Shown: in pieces, positions 1 to 14,875 of the stretch
Layout of the letters: each line of letters begins with the position of its first letter
Position numbering within the stretch: position 1 is the first letter of the stretch
Assembly: GCA_964036045.1 (NCBI GenBank)
Contig: OZ038378.1
Location: 58,131,408 to 58,195,407 of the forward strand
DNA: 64,000 bases
Direction of reading: 5' to 3'
DNA from: Eutreptiella sp. 'Long Island Sound 2002'
Lineage: Eukaryota > Euglenozoa > Euglenophyceae > Eutreptiales > Eutreptiaceae
Made by a program: the position numbers and the translations under genes
The notes under the pieces: model-generated
What the model saw: the letters and a program-made list of their open reading frames with translations, nothing else
What the model was told of the DNA's origin: nothing
Database searches by the model: none

Positions 1-438
1 CACTGTCCTGTGCTGGTGACTCACTGTCCTGTACCCGCCAATCGCGGTTGGTTCGCCCACGGAGTGCCTCCGCCCCAGGGCAGGTGTAGGAAAGCAGGGG
101 CAGGCGGGCACGGTGTCGGTTTGTGATTGCTCAGCATTTTATGGGCCGCTGTGCATTGTGCACTGCGCTCTGCGGCTGTGAGGCCGCCGAGCTGGGCTGA
201 GGGAGTGGTACTGTGATCTATGCAAGCCCCCACCTCTCAGAGAGTCATTAGATATCACACACACACATACACACAAACACATACATGCATACAGCACAGC
301 ATTATCTCTTGCAGACTGCAGTAACCTTGTGTTCAAGGTGTGATGCGCCCTGCAGAGGCTGGACCAATTCCTTCTGCAAAGGGCGGCGCCGCCAACACAC
401 CACAGCTTGTCTTGGCACATACCGCAAGCGCACGCGCG

Positions 439-478
<40 letters not shown>

Positions 479-1366
479 GGCATGCAGGGCGTGCCAGGGG
501 GTTTACCCCTCTCTGTTCCGTTTTGAATGGGAACCATGGTACAGCGTTTTTTCAGGTCACGATTCTCTTCAGAGCTCTGGCCTCTGTTAATCTTTTTGGT
601 CGAGCTCGCACCCCTGCGTAGTGCTTAGCAACAATGCATGCACTGCAGCACGGTTTGGAGACATGGACGCCAATCTGTGGATCCGGCCAGCTTGCGTGAT
701 CCGTCGAACTTATTTGTCGCATGCACCGCAGTGTGAGGAGACTGATAAAACGATCAGGAAATTTGTGGCTTCAGTTTGAGAGGAACCTGATTTAGTTGTG
801 TGTGAAACCAGCCCCCACCCCTCCCAGTTGAAGCACGAAGCTACTAGGGTGCAGCAGGCGCGAGGAGGGCACTCCAAAGGCAGTGCATGAATGGCGCCAT
901 GTTAGTACGCGCATAGTCAGGTATGCTTTGTGTCCTTTGGTGCCTTGGCACTTTTCTCTAGGCTCATTACCCGAACCCTCTCGCCGTGGACGCCTGTCCC
1001 TTTGCAGCTTCGGGCTTGCTACAGGGCGTGACGAGAGCAGGTGCTTTGCCCGATCTCCTCGACCTTTCGCCACAACTCTGCCTGCCCCACGCGTTGTGAT
1101 TGTGGGCCGCAACAGAGTCACTGGGGGTGGCGAGCTGATGCAATACCTAGTGTTTTGTATGTTGCAATACCTAGTGCATTGTATTTTGCGAAAATAAGGA
1201 CCGCAGGGGTTAGATTGGGCAGCAGGGTCTGGGATTGATGGACAAATTAAGTGGACAATTCAGCTCCGCCCTTGAATTCGTCATCTCCGGCATGACACCT
1301 CCGTGGACAAATTGGTCCAGCTGCTGCAGCAGCTGGTAGGATCAGCCCGAGTTTGCGTGTGCGGCA

Positions 1367-1574
1367 TAGCAGGATCGTCTGTCTGTTGGAGCGACAAGAA
1401 GCTCTTGGAGAGTCGATCCTGTCGTACATGCTGAAGGCGCCCCTGGTCCCTCGGGGCACGCCGGTGATCAACGCCCTCATGAAGCAGCAGCGCGCTATCA
1501 CCAATCTGCTGTGCGCGTTGGTGGGCCTGCCGGTGGATGGGGATATGATGCTGGCGCACAGGTTGCGCCTGTAG
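1367..1574 (+). CDS. Possible 3' exon inside each array unit (about 68 aa)
   Basis: In unit 1 an acceptor-like TAGCAG precedes an open frame that ends in TAG at 1574. The peptide looks protein-like: it begins IVCLLERQEALGESILSYML, continues through a segment containing VINALMKQQRAITNLL, and ends EHRLRL or AHRLRL. A 37-nt GTAGG...TAGCAG stretch just upstream could be a very short intron joining it to a frame reading SVDKLVQLLQQL. The same frame is open in the other complete units (for example 3012-3219 and 4657-4864). Conservation between units is not evidence of selection, because the units are nearly identical overall. No family was recognised. This is the best coding candidate in the unit, but it may be only an open stretch of a satellite. 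Confidence 0.3.
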
Positions 1575-2083
1575 ACGCCTCAACAGGCGGTTCTTGGACC
1601 ACCCGTCAGGCTCGTATGGCCATTGGATGGGCGCGGCTGGTTAACCACTGTCCTGTGCTGGTGACTCACTGTCCTGTACCCGCCAATCGCGGTTGGTTCG
1701 CCCACGGAGTGCCTCCGCCCCAGGGCAGGTGTAGGAAAGCAGGGGCAGGCGGGCACGGTGTCGGTTTGTGATTGCTCAGCATTTTATGGGCCGCTGTGCA
1801 TTGTGCACTGCGCTCTGCGGCTGTGAGGCCGCCGAGCTGGGCTGAGGGAGTGGTACTGTGATCTATGCAAGCCCCCACCTCTCAGAGAGTCATTAGATAT
1901 CACACACACACATACACACAAACACATACATGCATACAGCACAGCATTATCTCTTGCAGACTGCAGTAACCTTGTGTTCAAGGTGTGATGCGCCCTGCAG
2001 AGGCTGGACCAATTCCTTCTGCAAAGGGCGGCGCCGCCAACACACCACAGCTTGTCTTGGCACATACCGCAAGCGCACACGCG

Positions 2084-2123
<40 letters not shown>

Positions 2124-3728
2124 GGCATGCAGGGCGTGCCAGGGGGTTTACCCCTCTCTGTTCCGTTTTGAATGGGAACCATGGTACAGCGTTTTTTCAG
2201 GTCGCGATTATCTTCAGAGCTCTGGCCTCTGTTAATCTTTTTGGTCGAGCTCGCACCCCTGCGTAGTGCTTAGCAACAATGCATGCACTGCAGCACGGTT
2301 TGGAGACATGGACGCCAATCTGTGGATCCGGCCAGCTTGCGTGATCCGTCGAACTTATTTGTCGCATGCACCGCAGTGTGAGGAGACTGATAAAACGATC
2401 AGGAAATTTGTGGCTTCAGTTTGAGAGGAACCTGATTTAGTTGTGTGTGAAACCAGCCCCCACCCCTCCCAGTTGAAGCACGAAGCTACTAGGGTGCAGC
2501 AGGCGCGAGGAGGGCACTCCAAAGGCAGTGCATGAATGGCGCCATGTTAGTACGCGCATAGTCAGGTATGCTTTGTGTCCTTTGGTGCCTTGGCACTTTT
2601 CTCTGGGCTCATTACCCGAACCCTCTCGCCGTGGACGCCTGTCCCTTTGCAGCTTCGGGCTTGCTACAGGGCGTGACGAGAGCAGGTGCTTTGCCCGATC
2701 TCCTCGACCTTTCGCCACAACTCTGCCTGCCCCACGCGTTGTGATTGTGGGCCGCAACAGAGTCACTGGGGGTGGCGAGCTGATGCAATACCTAGTGTTT
2801 TGTATGTTGCAATACCTAGTGCATTGTATTTTGCGAAAATAAGGACCGCAGGGGTTAGATTGGGCAGCAGGGTCTGGGATTGATGGACAAATTAAGTGGA
2901 CAATTCAGCTCCGCCCTTGAATTCGTCATCTCCGGCATGACACCTCCGTGGACAAATTGGTCCAGCTGCTGCAGCAGCCGGTAGGATCAGCCCGAGTTTG
3001 CGTGTGCGGCATAGCAGGATCGTCTGTCTGTTGGAGCGACAAGAAGCTCTTGGAGAGTCGATCCTGTCGTACATGCTGAAGGCGCCCCTGGTCCCTCGGG
3101 GCACGCCGGTGATCAACGCCCTCATGAAGCAGCAGCGCGCTATCACCAATCTGCTGTGCGCGTTGGTGGGCCTGCCGGTGGATGGGGATATGATGCTGGA
3201 GCACAGGTTGCGCCTGTAGACGCCTCAACAGGCGGTTCTTGGACCACCCGTCAGGCTGGTATGGCCATTGGATGGGCGCGGCTGGTTAACCACTGTCCTG
3301 TGCTGGTGACTCACTGTCCTGTACCCGCCAATCGCGGTTGGTTCGCCCACGGAGTGCCTCCGCCCCAGGGCAGGTGTAGGAAAGCAGGGGCAGGCGGGCA
3401 CGGTGTCGGTTTGTGATTGCTCAGCATTTTATGGGCCGCTGTGCATTGTGCACTGCGCTCTGCGGCTGTGAGGCCGCCGAGCTGGGCTGAGGGAGTGGTA
3501 CTGTGATCTATGCAAGCCCCCACCTCTCAGAGAGTCATTAGATATCACACACACACATACACACAAACACATACATGCATACAGCACAGCATTATCTCTT
3601 GCAGACTGCAGTAACCTTGTGTTCAAGGTGTGATGCGCCCTGCAGAGGCTGGACCAATTCCTTCTGCAAAGGGCGGCGCCGCCAACACACCACAGCTTGT
3701 CTTGGCACATACCGCAAGCGCACGCGCG

Positions 3729-3768
<40 letters not shown>

Positions 3769-5373
3769 GGCATGCAGGGCGTGCCAGGGGGTTTACCCCT
3801 CTCTGTTCCGTTTTGAATGGGAACCATGGTACAGCGTTTTTTCAGGTCACGATTCTCTTCAGAGCTCTGGCCTCTGTTAATCTTTTTGGTCGAGCTCGCA
3901 CCCCTGCGTAGTGCTTAGCAACAATGCATGCACTGCAGCACGGTTTGGAGACATGGACGCCAATCTGTGGATCCGGCCAGCTTGCGTGATCCGTCGAACT
4001 TATTTGTCGCATGCACCGCAGTGTGAGGAGACTGATAAAACGATCAGGAAATTTGTGGCTTCGGTTTGAGAGGAACCTGATTTAGTTGTGTGTGAAACCA
4101 GCCCCCACCCCTCCCAGTTGAAGCACGAAGCTACTAGGGTGCAGCAGGCGCGAGGAGGGCACTCCAAAGGCAGTGCATGAATGGCGCCATGTTAGTACGC
4201 GCATAGTCAGGTATGCTTTGTGTCCTTTGGTGCCTTGGCACTTTTCTCTGGGCTCATTACCCGAACCCTCTCGCCGTGGACGCCTGTCCCTTTGCAGCTT
4301 CGGGCTTGCTACAGGGCGTGACGAGAGCAGGTGCTTTGCCCGATCTCCTCGACCTTTCGCCACAACTCTGCCTGCCCCACGCGTTGTGATTGTGGGCCGC
4401 AACAGAGTCACTGGGGGTGGCGAGCTGATGCAATACCTAGTGTTTTGTATGTTGCAATACCTAGTGCATTGTATTTTGCGAAAATAAGGACCGCAGGGGT
4501 TAGATTGGGCAGCAGGGTCTGGGATTGATGGACAAATTAAGTGGACAATTCAGCTCCGCCCTTGAATTCGTCATCTCCGGCATGACACCTCCGTGGACAA
4601 ATTGGTCCAGCTGCTGCAGCAGCTTGTAGGATCAGCCCGAGTTTGCGTGTGCGGCATAGCAGGATCGTCTGTCTGTTGGAGCGACAAGAAGCTCTTGGAG
4701 AGTCGATCCTGTCGTACATGCTGAAGGCGCCCATGGTCCCTCGGGGCACGCCGGTGATCAACGCCCTCATGAAGCAGCAGCGCGCTATCACCAATCTGCT
4801 GTGCGCGTTGGTGGGCCTGCCGGTGGATGGGGATATGATGCTGGAGCACAGGTTGCGCCTGTAGACGCCTCAACAGGCGGTTCTTGGACCACCTGTCAGG
4901 CTCGTATGGCCATTGGATGGGCGCGGCTGGTTAACCACTGTCCTGTGCTGGTGACTCACTGTCCTGCACCCGCCAATCGCGGTTGGTTCGCCCACGGAGT
5001 GCCTCCGCCCCAGGGCAGGTGTAGGAAAGCAGGGGCAGGCGGGCACGGTGTCGGTTTGTGATTGCTCAGCATTTTATGGGGCGCTGTGCATTGTGCACTG
5101 CGCTCTGCGGCTGTGAGGCCGCCGAGCTGGGCTGAGGGAGTGGTACTGTGATCTATGCAAGCCCCCACCTCTCAGAGAGTCATTAGATATCACACACACA
5201 CATACACACAAACACATACATGCATACAGCACAGCATTATCTCTTGCAGACTGCAGTAACCTTGTGTTCAAGGTGTGATGCGCCCTGCAGAGGCTGGACC
5301 AATTCCTTCTGCAAAGGGCGGCGCCGCCAACACACCACAGCTTGTCTTGGCACATACCGCAAGCGCACGCGCG

Positions 5374-5423
<50 letters not shown>

Positions 5424-8400
5424 GGCATGCAGGGCGTGCCAGGGGGTTTACCCCTCTCTGTTCCGTTTTGAATGGGAACCATGGTACAGCGTTTTTTCAG
5501 GTCACGATTCTCTTCAGAGCTCTGGCCTCTGTTAATCTTTTTGGTCGAGCTCGCACCCCTGCGTAGTGCTTAGCAACAATGCATGCACTGCAGCACGGTT
5601 TGGAGACATGGACGCCAATCTGTGGATCCGGCCAGCTTGCGTGATCCGTCGAACTTATTTGTCGCATGCACCGCAGTGTGAGGAGACTGATAAAACGATC
5701 AGGAAATTTGTGGCTTCAGTTTGAGAGGAACCTGATTTAGTTGTGTGTGAAACCAGCCCCCACCCCTCCCAGTTGAAGCACGAAGCTACTAGGGTGCAGC
5801 AGGCGCGAGGAGGGCACTCCAAAGGCAGTGCATGAATGGCGCCATGTTAGTACGCGCATAGTCAGGTATGCTTTGTGTCCTTTGGTGCCTTGGCACTTTT
5901 CTCTGGGCTCATTACCCGAACCCTCTCGCCGTGGACGCCTGTCCCTTTGCAGCTTCGGGCTTGCTACAGGGCGTGACGAGAGCAGGTGCTTTGCCCGATC
6001 TCCTCGACCTTTCGCCACAACTCTGCCTGCCCCACGCGTTGTGATTGTGGGCCGCAACAGAGTCACTGGGGGTGGCGAGCTGATGCAATACCTAGTGTTT
6101 TGTATGTTGCAATACCTAGTGCATTGTATTTTGCGAAAATAAGGACCGCAGGGGTTAGATTGGGCAGCAGGGTCTGGGATTGATGGACAAATTAAGTGGA
6201 CAATTCAGCTCCGCCCTTGAATTCGTCATCTCCGGCATGACACCTCCGTGGACAAATTGGTCCAGCTGCTGCAGCAGCCGGTAGGATCAGCCCGAGTTTG
6301 CGTGTGCGGCATAGCAGGATCGTCTGTCTGTTGGAGCGACAAGAAGCTCTTGGAGAGTCGATCCTGTCGTACATGCTGAAGGCGCCCCTGGTCCCTCGGG
6401 GCATGCCGGTGATCAACGCCCTCATGAAGCAGCAGCGCGCTATCACCAATCTGCTGTGCGCGTTGGTGGGCCTGCCGGTGGATGGGGATATGATGCTGGA
6501 GCACAGGTTGCGCCTGTAGACGCCTCAACAGGCGGTTCTTGGACCACCCGTCAGGCTCGTATGGCCATTGGATGGGCGCGGCTGGTTAACCACTGTCCTG
6601 TGCTGGTGACTCACTGTCCTGTACCCGCCAATCGCGGTTGGTTCGCCCACGGAGTGCCTCCGCCCCAGGGCAGGTGTAGGAAAGCAGGGGCAGGCGGGCA
6701 CGGTGTCGGTTTGTGATTGCTCAGCATTTTATGGGCCGCTGTGCATTGTGCACTGCGCTCTGCGGCTGTGAGGCCGCCGAGCTGGGCTGAGGGAGTGGTA
6801 CTGTGATCTATGCAAGCCCCCACCTCTCAGAGAGTCATTAGATATCACACACACACATACACACAAACACATACATGCATACAGCACAGCATTATCTCTT
6901 GCAGACTGCAGTAACCTTGTGTTCAAGGTGTGATGCGCCCTGCAGAGGCTGGACCAATTCCTTCTGCAAAGGGCGGCGCCGCCAACACACCACAGCTTGT
7001 CTTGGCACATACCGCAAGCGCACGCGCGCATACACACACACACACACACACACACATACACACACATACAGGCATGCAGGGCGTGCCAGGGGGTTTACCC
7101 CTCTCTGTTCCGTTTTGAATGGGAACCATGGTACAGCGTTTTTTCAGGTCACGATTCTCTTCAGAGCTCTGGCCTCTGTTAATCTTTTTGGTCGAGCTCG
7201 CACCCCTGCGTAGTGCTTAGCAACAATGCATGCACTGCAGCACGGTTTGGAGACATGGACGCCAATCTGTGGATCCGGCCAGCTTGCGTGATCCGTCGAA
7301 CTTATTTGTCGCATGCACCGCAGTGTGAGGAGACTGATAAAACGATCAGGAAATTTGTGGCTTCAGTTTGAGAGGAACCTGATTTAGTTGTGTGTGAAAC
7401 CAGCCCCCACCCCTCCCAGTTGAAGCACGAAGCTACTAGGGTGCAGCAGGCGCGAGGAGGGCACTCCAAAGGCAGTGCATGAATGGCGCCATGTTAGTAC
7501 GCGCATAGTCAGGTATGCTTTGTGTCCTTTGGTGCCTTGGCACTTTTCTCTGGGCTCATTACCCGAACCCTCTCGCCGTGGACGCCTGTCCCTTTGCAGC
7601 TTCGGGCTTGCTACAGGGCGTGACGAGAGCAGGTGCTTTGCCCGATCTCCTCGACCTTTCGCCACAACTCTGCCTGCCCCACGCGTTGTGATTGTGGGCC
7701 GCAACAGAGTCACTGGGGGTGGCGAGCTGATGCAATACCTAGTGTTTTGTATGTTGCAATACCTAGTGCATTGTATTTTGCGAAAATAAGGACCGCAGGG
7801 GTTAGATTGGGCAGCAGGGTCTGGGATTGATGGACAAATTAAGTGGACAATTCAGCTCCGCCCTTGAATTCGTCATCTCCGGCATGACACCTCCGTGGAC
7901 AAATTGGTCCAGCTGCTGCAGCAGCTGGTAGGATCAGCCCGAGTTTGCGTGTGCGGCATAGCAGGATCGTCTGTCTGTTGGAGCGACAAGAAGCTCTTGG
8001 AGAGTCGATCCTGTCGTACATGCTGAAGGCGCCCATGGTCCCTCGGGGCACGCCGGTGATCAACGCCCTCATGAAGCAGCAGCGCGCTATCACCAATCTG
8101 CTGTGCGCGTTGGTGGGCCTGCCGGTGGATGGGGATATGATGCTGGAGCACAGGTTGCGCCTGTAGACGCCTCAACAGGCGGTTCTTGGACCACCTGTCA
8201 GGCTCGTATGGCCATTGGATGGGCGCGGCTGGTTAACCACTGTCCTGTGCTGGTGACTCACTGTCCTGTACCCGCCAATCGCGGTTGGTTCGCCCACGGA
8301 GTGCCTCCGCCCCAGGGCAGGTGTAGGAAAGCAGGGGCAGGCGGGCACGGTGTCGGTTTGTGATTGCTCAGCATTTTATGGGCCGCTGTGCATTGTGCAC

Positions 8401-8675
8401 TGCGCTCTGCGGCTGTGAGGCCGCCGGGCTGGGCTGAGGGAGTGGTACTGTGATCTATGCAAGCCCCCACCTCTCAGAGAGTCATTAGATATCACACACA
8501 CACATACACACAAACACATACATGCATACAGCACAGCATTATCTCTTGCAGACTGCAGTAACCTTGTGTTCAAGGTGTGATGCGCCCTGCAGAGGCTGGA
8601 CCAATTCCTTCTGCAAAGGGCGGCGCCGCCAACACACCACAGCTTGTCTTGGCACATACCGCAAGCGCACGCGCG

Positions 8676-8729
<54 letters not shown>

Positions 8730-10334
8730 GGCATGCAGGGCGTGCCAGGGGGTTTACCCCTCTCTGTTCCGTTTTGAATGGGAACCATGGTACAGCGTTT
8801 TTTCAGGTCACGATTCTCTTCAGAGCTCTGGCCTCTGTTAATCTTTTTGGTCGAGCTCGCACCCCTGCGTAGTGCTTAGCAACAATGCATGCACTGCAGC
8901 ACGGTTTGGAGACATGGACGCCAATCTGTGGATCCGGCCAGCTTGCGTGATCCGTCGAACTTATTTGTCGCATGCACCGCAGTGTGAGGAGACTGATAAA
9001 ACGATCAGGAAATTTGTGGCTTCAGTTTGAGAGGAACCTGATTTAGTTGTGTGTGAAACCAGCCCCCACCCCTCCCAGTTGAAGCACGAAGCTACTAGGG
9101 TGCAGCAGGCGCGAGGAGGGCACTCCAAAGGCAGTGCATGAAGGGCGCCATGTTAGTACGCGCATAGTCAGGTATGCTTTGTGTCCTTTGGTGCCTTGGC
9201 ACTTTTCTCTGGGCTCATTACCCGAACCCTCTCGCCGTGGACGCCTGTCCCTTTGCAGCTTCGGGCTTGCTACAGGGCGTGACGAGAGCAGGTGCTTTGC
9301 CCGATCTCCTCGACCTTTCGCCACAACTCTGCCTGCCCCACGCGTTGTGATTGTGGGCCGCAACAGAGTCACTGGGGGTGGCGAGCTGATGCAATACCTA
9401 GTGTTTTGTATGTTGCAATACCTAGTGCATTGTATTTTGCGAAAATAAGGACCGCAGGGGTTAGATTGGGCAGCAGGGTCTGGGATTGATGGACAAATTA
9501 AGTGGACAATTCAGCTCCGCCCTTGAATTCGTCATCTCCGGCATGACACCTCCGTGGACAAATTGGTCCAGCTGCTGCAGCAGCCGGTAGGATCAGCCCG
9601 AGTTTGCGTGTGCGGCATAGCAGGATCGTCTGTCTGTTGGAGCGACAAGAAGCTCTTGGAGAGTCGATCCTGTCGTACATGCTGAAGGCGCCCCTGGTCC
9701 CTCGGGGCACGCCGGTGATCAACGCCCTCATGAAGCAGCAGCGCGCTATCACCAATCTGCTGTGCGCGTTGGTGGGCCTGCCGGTGGATGGGGATATGAT
9801 GCTGGAGCACAGGTTGCGCCCGTAGACGCCTCAACAGGCGGTTCTTGGACCACCCGTCAGGCTCGTATGGCCATTGGATGGGCGCGGCTGGTTAACCACT
9901 GTCCTGTGCTGGTGACTCACTGTCCTGTACCCGCCAATCGCGGTTGGTTCGCCCACGGAGTGCCTCCGCCCCAGGGCAGGTGTAGGAAAGCAGGGGCAGG
10001 CGGGCACGGTGTCGGTTTGTGATTGCTCAGCATTTTATGGGCCGCTGTGCATTGTGCACTGCGCTCTGCGGCTGTGAGGCCGCCGAGCTGGGCTGAGGGA
10101 GTGGTACTGTGATCTATGCAAGCCCCCACCTCTCAGAGAGTCATTAGATATCACACACACACATACACACAAACACATACATGCATACAGCACAGCATTA
10201 TCTCTTGCAGACTGCAGTAACCTTGTGTTCAAGGTGTGATGCGCCCTGCAGAGGCTGGACCAATTCCTTCTGCAAAGGGCGGCGCCGCCAACACACCACA
10301 GCTTGTCTTGGCACATACCGCAAGCGCACGCGCG

Positions 10335-10392
<58 letters not shown>

Positions 10393-11997
10393 GGCATGCA
10401 GGGCGTGCCAGGGGGTTTACCCCTCTCTGTTCCGTTTTGAATGGGAACCATGGTACAGCGTTTTTTCAGGTCACGATTCTCTTCAGAGCTCTGGCCTCTG
10501 TTAATCTTTTTGGTCGAGCTCGCACCCCTGCGTAGTGCTTAGCAACAATGCATGCACTGCAGCACGGTTTGGAGACATGGACGCCAATCTGTGGATCCGG
10601 CCAGCTTGCGTGATCCGTCGAACTTATTTGTCGCATGCACCGCAGTGTGAGGAGACTGATAAAACGATCAGGAAATTTGTGGCTTCAGTTTGAGAGGAAC
10701 CTGATTTAGTTGTGTGTGAAACCAGCCCCCACCCCTCCCAGTTGAAGCACGAAGCTACTAGGGTGCAGCAGGCGCGAGGAGGGCACTCCAAAGGCAGTGC
10801 ATGAATGGCGCCATGTTAGTACGCGCATAGTCAGGTATGCTTTGTGTCCTTTGGTGCCTTGGCACTTTTCTCTGGGCTCATTACCCGAACCCTCTCGCCG
10901 TGGACGCCTGTCCCTTTGCAGCTTCGGGCTTGCTACAGGGCGTGACGAGAGCAGGTGCTTTGCCCGATCTCCTCGACCTTTCGCCACAACTCTGCCTGCC
11001 CCACGCGTTGTGATTGTGGGCCGCAACAGAGTCACTGGGGGTGGCGAGCTGATGCAATACCTAGTGTTTTGTATGTTGCAATACCCAGTGCATTGTATTT
11101 TGCGAAAATAAGGACCGCAGGGGTTAGATTGGGCAGCAGGGTCTGGGATTGATGGACAAATTAAGTGGACAATTCAGCTCCGCCCTTGAATTCGTCATCT
11201 CCGGCATGACACCTCCGTGGACAAATTGGTCCAGCTGCTGCAGCAGCCGGTAGGATCAGCCCGAGTTTGCGTGTGCGGCATAGCAGGATCGTCTGTCTGT
11301 TGGAGCGACAAGAAGCTCTTGGAGAGTCGATCCTGTCGTACATGCTGAAGGCGCCCATGGTCCCTCGGGGCACGCCGGTGATCAACGCCCTCATGAAGCA
11401 GCAGCGCGCTATCACCAATCTGCTGTGCGCGTTGGTGGGCCTGCCGGTGGATGGGGATATGATGCTGGAGCACAGGTTGCGCCTGTAGACGCCTCAACAG
11501 GCGGTTCTTGGACCACCCGTCAGGCTCGTATGGCCATTGGATGGGCGCGGCTGGTTAACCACTGTCCTGTGCTGGTGACTCACTGTCCTGTACCCGCCAA
11601 TCGCGGTTGGTTCGCCCACGGAGTGCCTCCGCCCCAGGGCAGGTGTAGGAAAGCAGGGGCAGGCGGGCACGGTGTCGGTTTGTGATTGCTCAGCATTTTA
11701 TGGGCCGCTGTGCATTGTGCACTGCGCTCTGCGGCTGTGAGGCCGCCGAGCTGGGCTGAGGGAGTGGTACTGTGATCTATGCAAGCCCCCACCTCTCAGA
11801 GAGTCATTAGATATCACACACACACATACACACAAACACATACATGCATACAGCACAGCATTATCTCTTGCAGACTGCAGTAACCTTGTGTTCAAGGTGT
11901 GATGCGCCCTGCAGAGGCTGGACCAATTCCTTCTGCAAAGGGCGGCGCCGCCAACACACCACAGCTTGTCTTGGCACATACCGCAAGCGCACGCGCG

Positions 11998-12061
<64 letters not shown>

Positions 12062-13666
12062 GGCATGCAGGGCGTGCCAGGGGGTTTACCCCTCTCTGTT
12101 CCGTTTTGAATGGGAACCATGGTACAGCGTTTTTTCAGGTCACGATTCTCTTCAGAGCTCTGGCCTCTGTTAATCTTTTTGGTCGAGCTCGCACCCCTGC
12201 GTAGTGCTTAGCAACAATGCATGCACTGCAGCACGGTTTGGAGACATGGACGCCAATCTGTGGATCCGGCCAGCTTGCGTGATCCGTCGAACTTATTTGT
12301 CGCATGCACCGCAGTGTGAGGAGACTGATAAAACGATCAGGAAATTTGTGGCTTCAGTTTGAGAGGAACCTGATTTAGTTGTGTGTGAAACCAGCCCCCA
12401 CCCCTCCCAGTTGAAGCACGAAGCTACTAGGGTGCAGCAGGCGCGAGGAGGGCACTCCAAAGGCAGTGCATGAATGGCGCCATGTTAGTACGCGCATAGT
12501 CAGGTATGCTTTGTGTCCTTTGGTGCCTTGGCACTTTTCTCTGGGCTCATTACCCGAACCCTCTCGCCGTGGACGCCTGTCCCTTTGCAGCTTCGGGCTT
12601 GCTACAGGGCGTGACGAGAGCAGGTGCTTTGCCCGATCTCCTCGACCTTTCGCCACAACTCTGCCTGCCCCACGCGTTGTGATTGTGGGCCGCAACAGAG
12701 TCACTGGGGGTGGCGAGCTGATGCAATACCTAGTGTTTTGTATGTTGCAATACCTAGTGCATTGTATTTTGCGAAAATAAGGACCGCAGGGGTTAGATTG
12801 GGCAGCAGGGTCTGGGATTGATGGACAAATTAAGTGGACAATTCAGCTCCGCCCTTGAATTCGTCATCTCCGGCATGACACCTCCGTGGACAAATTGGTC
12901 CAGCTGCTGCAGCAGCCGGTAGGATCAGCCCGAGTTTGCGTGTGCGGCATAGCAGGATCGTCTGTCTGTTGGAGCGACAAGAAGCTCTTGGAGAGTCGAT
13001 CCTGTCGTACATGCTGAAGGCGCCCATGGTCCCTCGGGGCACGCCGGTGATCAACGCCCTCATGAAGCAGCAGCGCGCTATCACCAATCTGCTGTGCGCG
13101 TTGGTGGGCCTGCCGGTGGATGGGGATATGATGCTGGAGCACAGGTTGCGCCTGTAGACGCCTCAACAGGCGGTTCTTGGACCACCCGTCAGGCTCGTAT
13201 GGCCATTGGATGGGCGCGGCTGGTTAACCACTGTCCTGTGCTGGTGACTCACTGTCCTGTACCCGCCAATCGCGGTTGGTTCGCCCACGGAGTGCCTCCG
13301 CCCCAGGGCAGGTGTAGGAAAGCAGGGGCAGGCGGGCACGGTGTCGGTTTGTGATTGCTCAGCATTTTATGGGCCGCTGTGCATTGTGCACTGCGCTCTG
13401 CGGCTGTGAGGCCGCCGAGCTGGGCTGAGGGAGTGGTACTGTGATCTATGCAAGCCCCCACCTCTCAGAGAGTCATTAGATATCACACACACACATACAC
13501 ACAAACACATACATGCATACAGCACAGCATTATCTCTTGCAGACTGCAGTAACCTTGTGTTCAAGGTGTGATGCGCCCTGCAGAGGCTGGACCAATTCCT
13601 TCTGCAAAGGGCGGCGCCGCCAACACACCACAGCTTGTCTTGGCACATACCGCAAGCGCACGCGCG

Positions 13667-13708
<42 letters not shown>

Positions 13709-14875
13709 GGCATGCAGGGCGTGCCAGGGGGTTTACCCCTCTCTGTTCCGTTTTGAATGGGAACCATGGTACAGCGTTTTTTCAGGTCACGATTCTCTTC
13801 AGAGCTCTGGCCTCTGTTAATCTTTTTGGTCGAGCTCGCACCCCTGCGTAGTGCTTAGCAACAATGCATGCACTGCAGCACGGTTTGGAGACATGGACGC
13901 CAATCTGTGGATCCGGCCAGCTTGCGTGATCCGTCGAACTTATTTGTCGCATGCACCGCAGTGAGAGGAGACTGATAAAACGATCAGGAAATTTGTGGCT
14001 TCAGTTTGAGAGGAACCTGATTTAGTTGTGTGTGAAACCAGCCCCCACCCCTCCCAGTTGAAGCACGAAGCTACTAGGGTGCAGCAGGCGCGAGGAGGGC
14101 ACTCCAAAGGCAGTGCATGAATGGCGCCATGTTAGTGCGCGCATAGTCAGGTATGCTTTGTGTCCTTTGGTGCCTTGGCACTTTTCTCTGGGCTCATTAC
14201 CCGAACCCTCTCGCCGTGGACGCCTGTCCCTTTGCAGCTTCGGGCTTGCTACAGGGCGTGACGAGAGCAGGTGCTTTGCCCGATCTCCTCGACCTTTCGC
14301 CACAACTCTGCCTGCCCCACGCGTTGTGATTGTGGGCCGCAACAGAGTCACTGGGGGTGGCGAGCTGATGCAATACCTAGTGTTTTGTATGTTGCAATAC
14401 CTAGTGCATTGTATTTTGCGAAAATAAGGACCGCAGGGGTTAGATTGGGCAGCAGGGTCTGGGATTGATGGACAAATTAAGTGGACAACTCAGCTCCGCC
14501 CTTGAATTCGTCATCTCCGGCATGACACCTCCGTGGACAAATTGGTCCAGCTGCTGCAGCAGCTGGTAGGATCAGCCCGAGTTTGCGTGTGCGGCATAGC
14601 AGGATCGTCTGTCTGTTGGAGCGACAAGAAGCTCTTGGAGAGTCGATCCTGTCGTACATGCTGAAGGCGCCCATGGTCCCTCGGGGCACGCCGGTGATCA
14701 ACGCCCTCATGAAGCAGCAGCGCGCTATCACCAATCTGCTGTGCGCGTTGGTGGGCCTGCCGGTGGATGGGGATATGATGCTGGAGCACAGGTTGCGCCT
14801 GTAGACGCCTCAACAGGCGGTTCTTGGACCACCCGTCAGGCTCGTATGGCCATTGGATGGGCGCGGCTGGTTAAC

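Noticed and set aside
139-537. Long antisense frame rich in Val-Cys, repeated in every array unit
   Set aside because: It is the translation of the CA/GT microsatellite plus chance openness. Its length changes with the CA tract and there are no splice or start signals.
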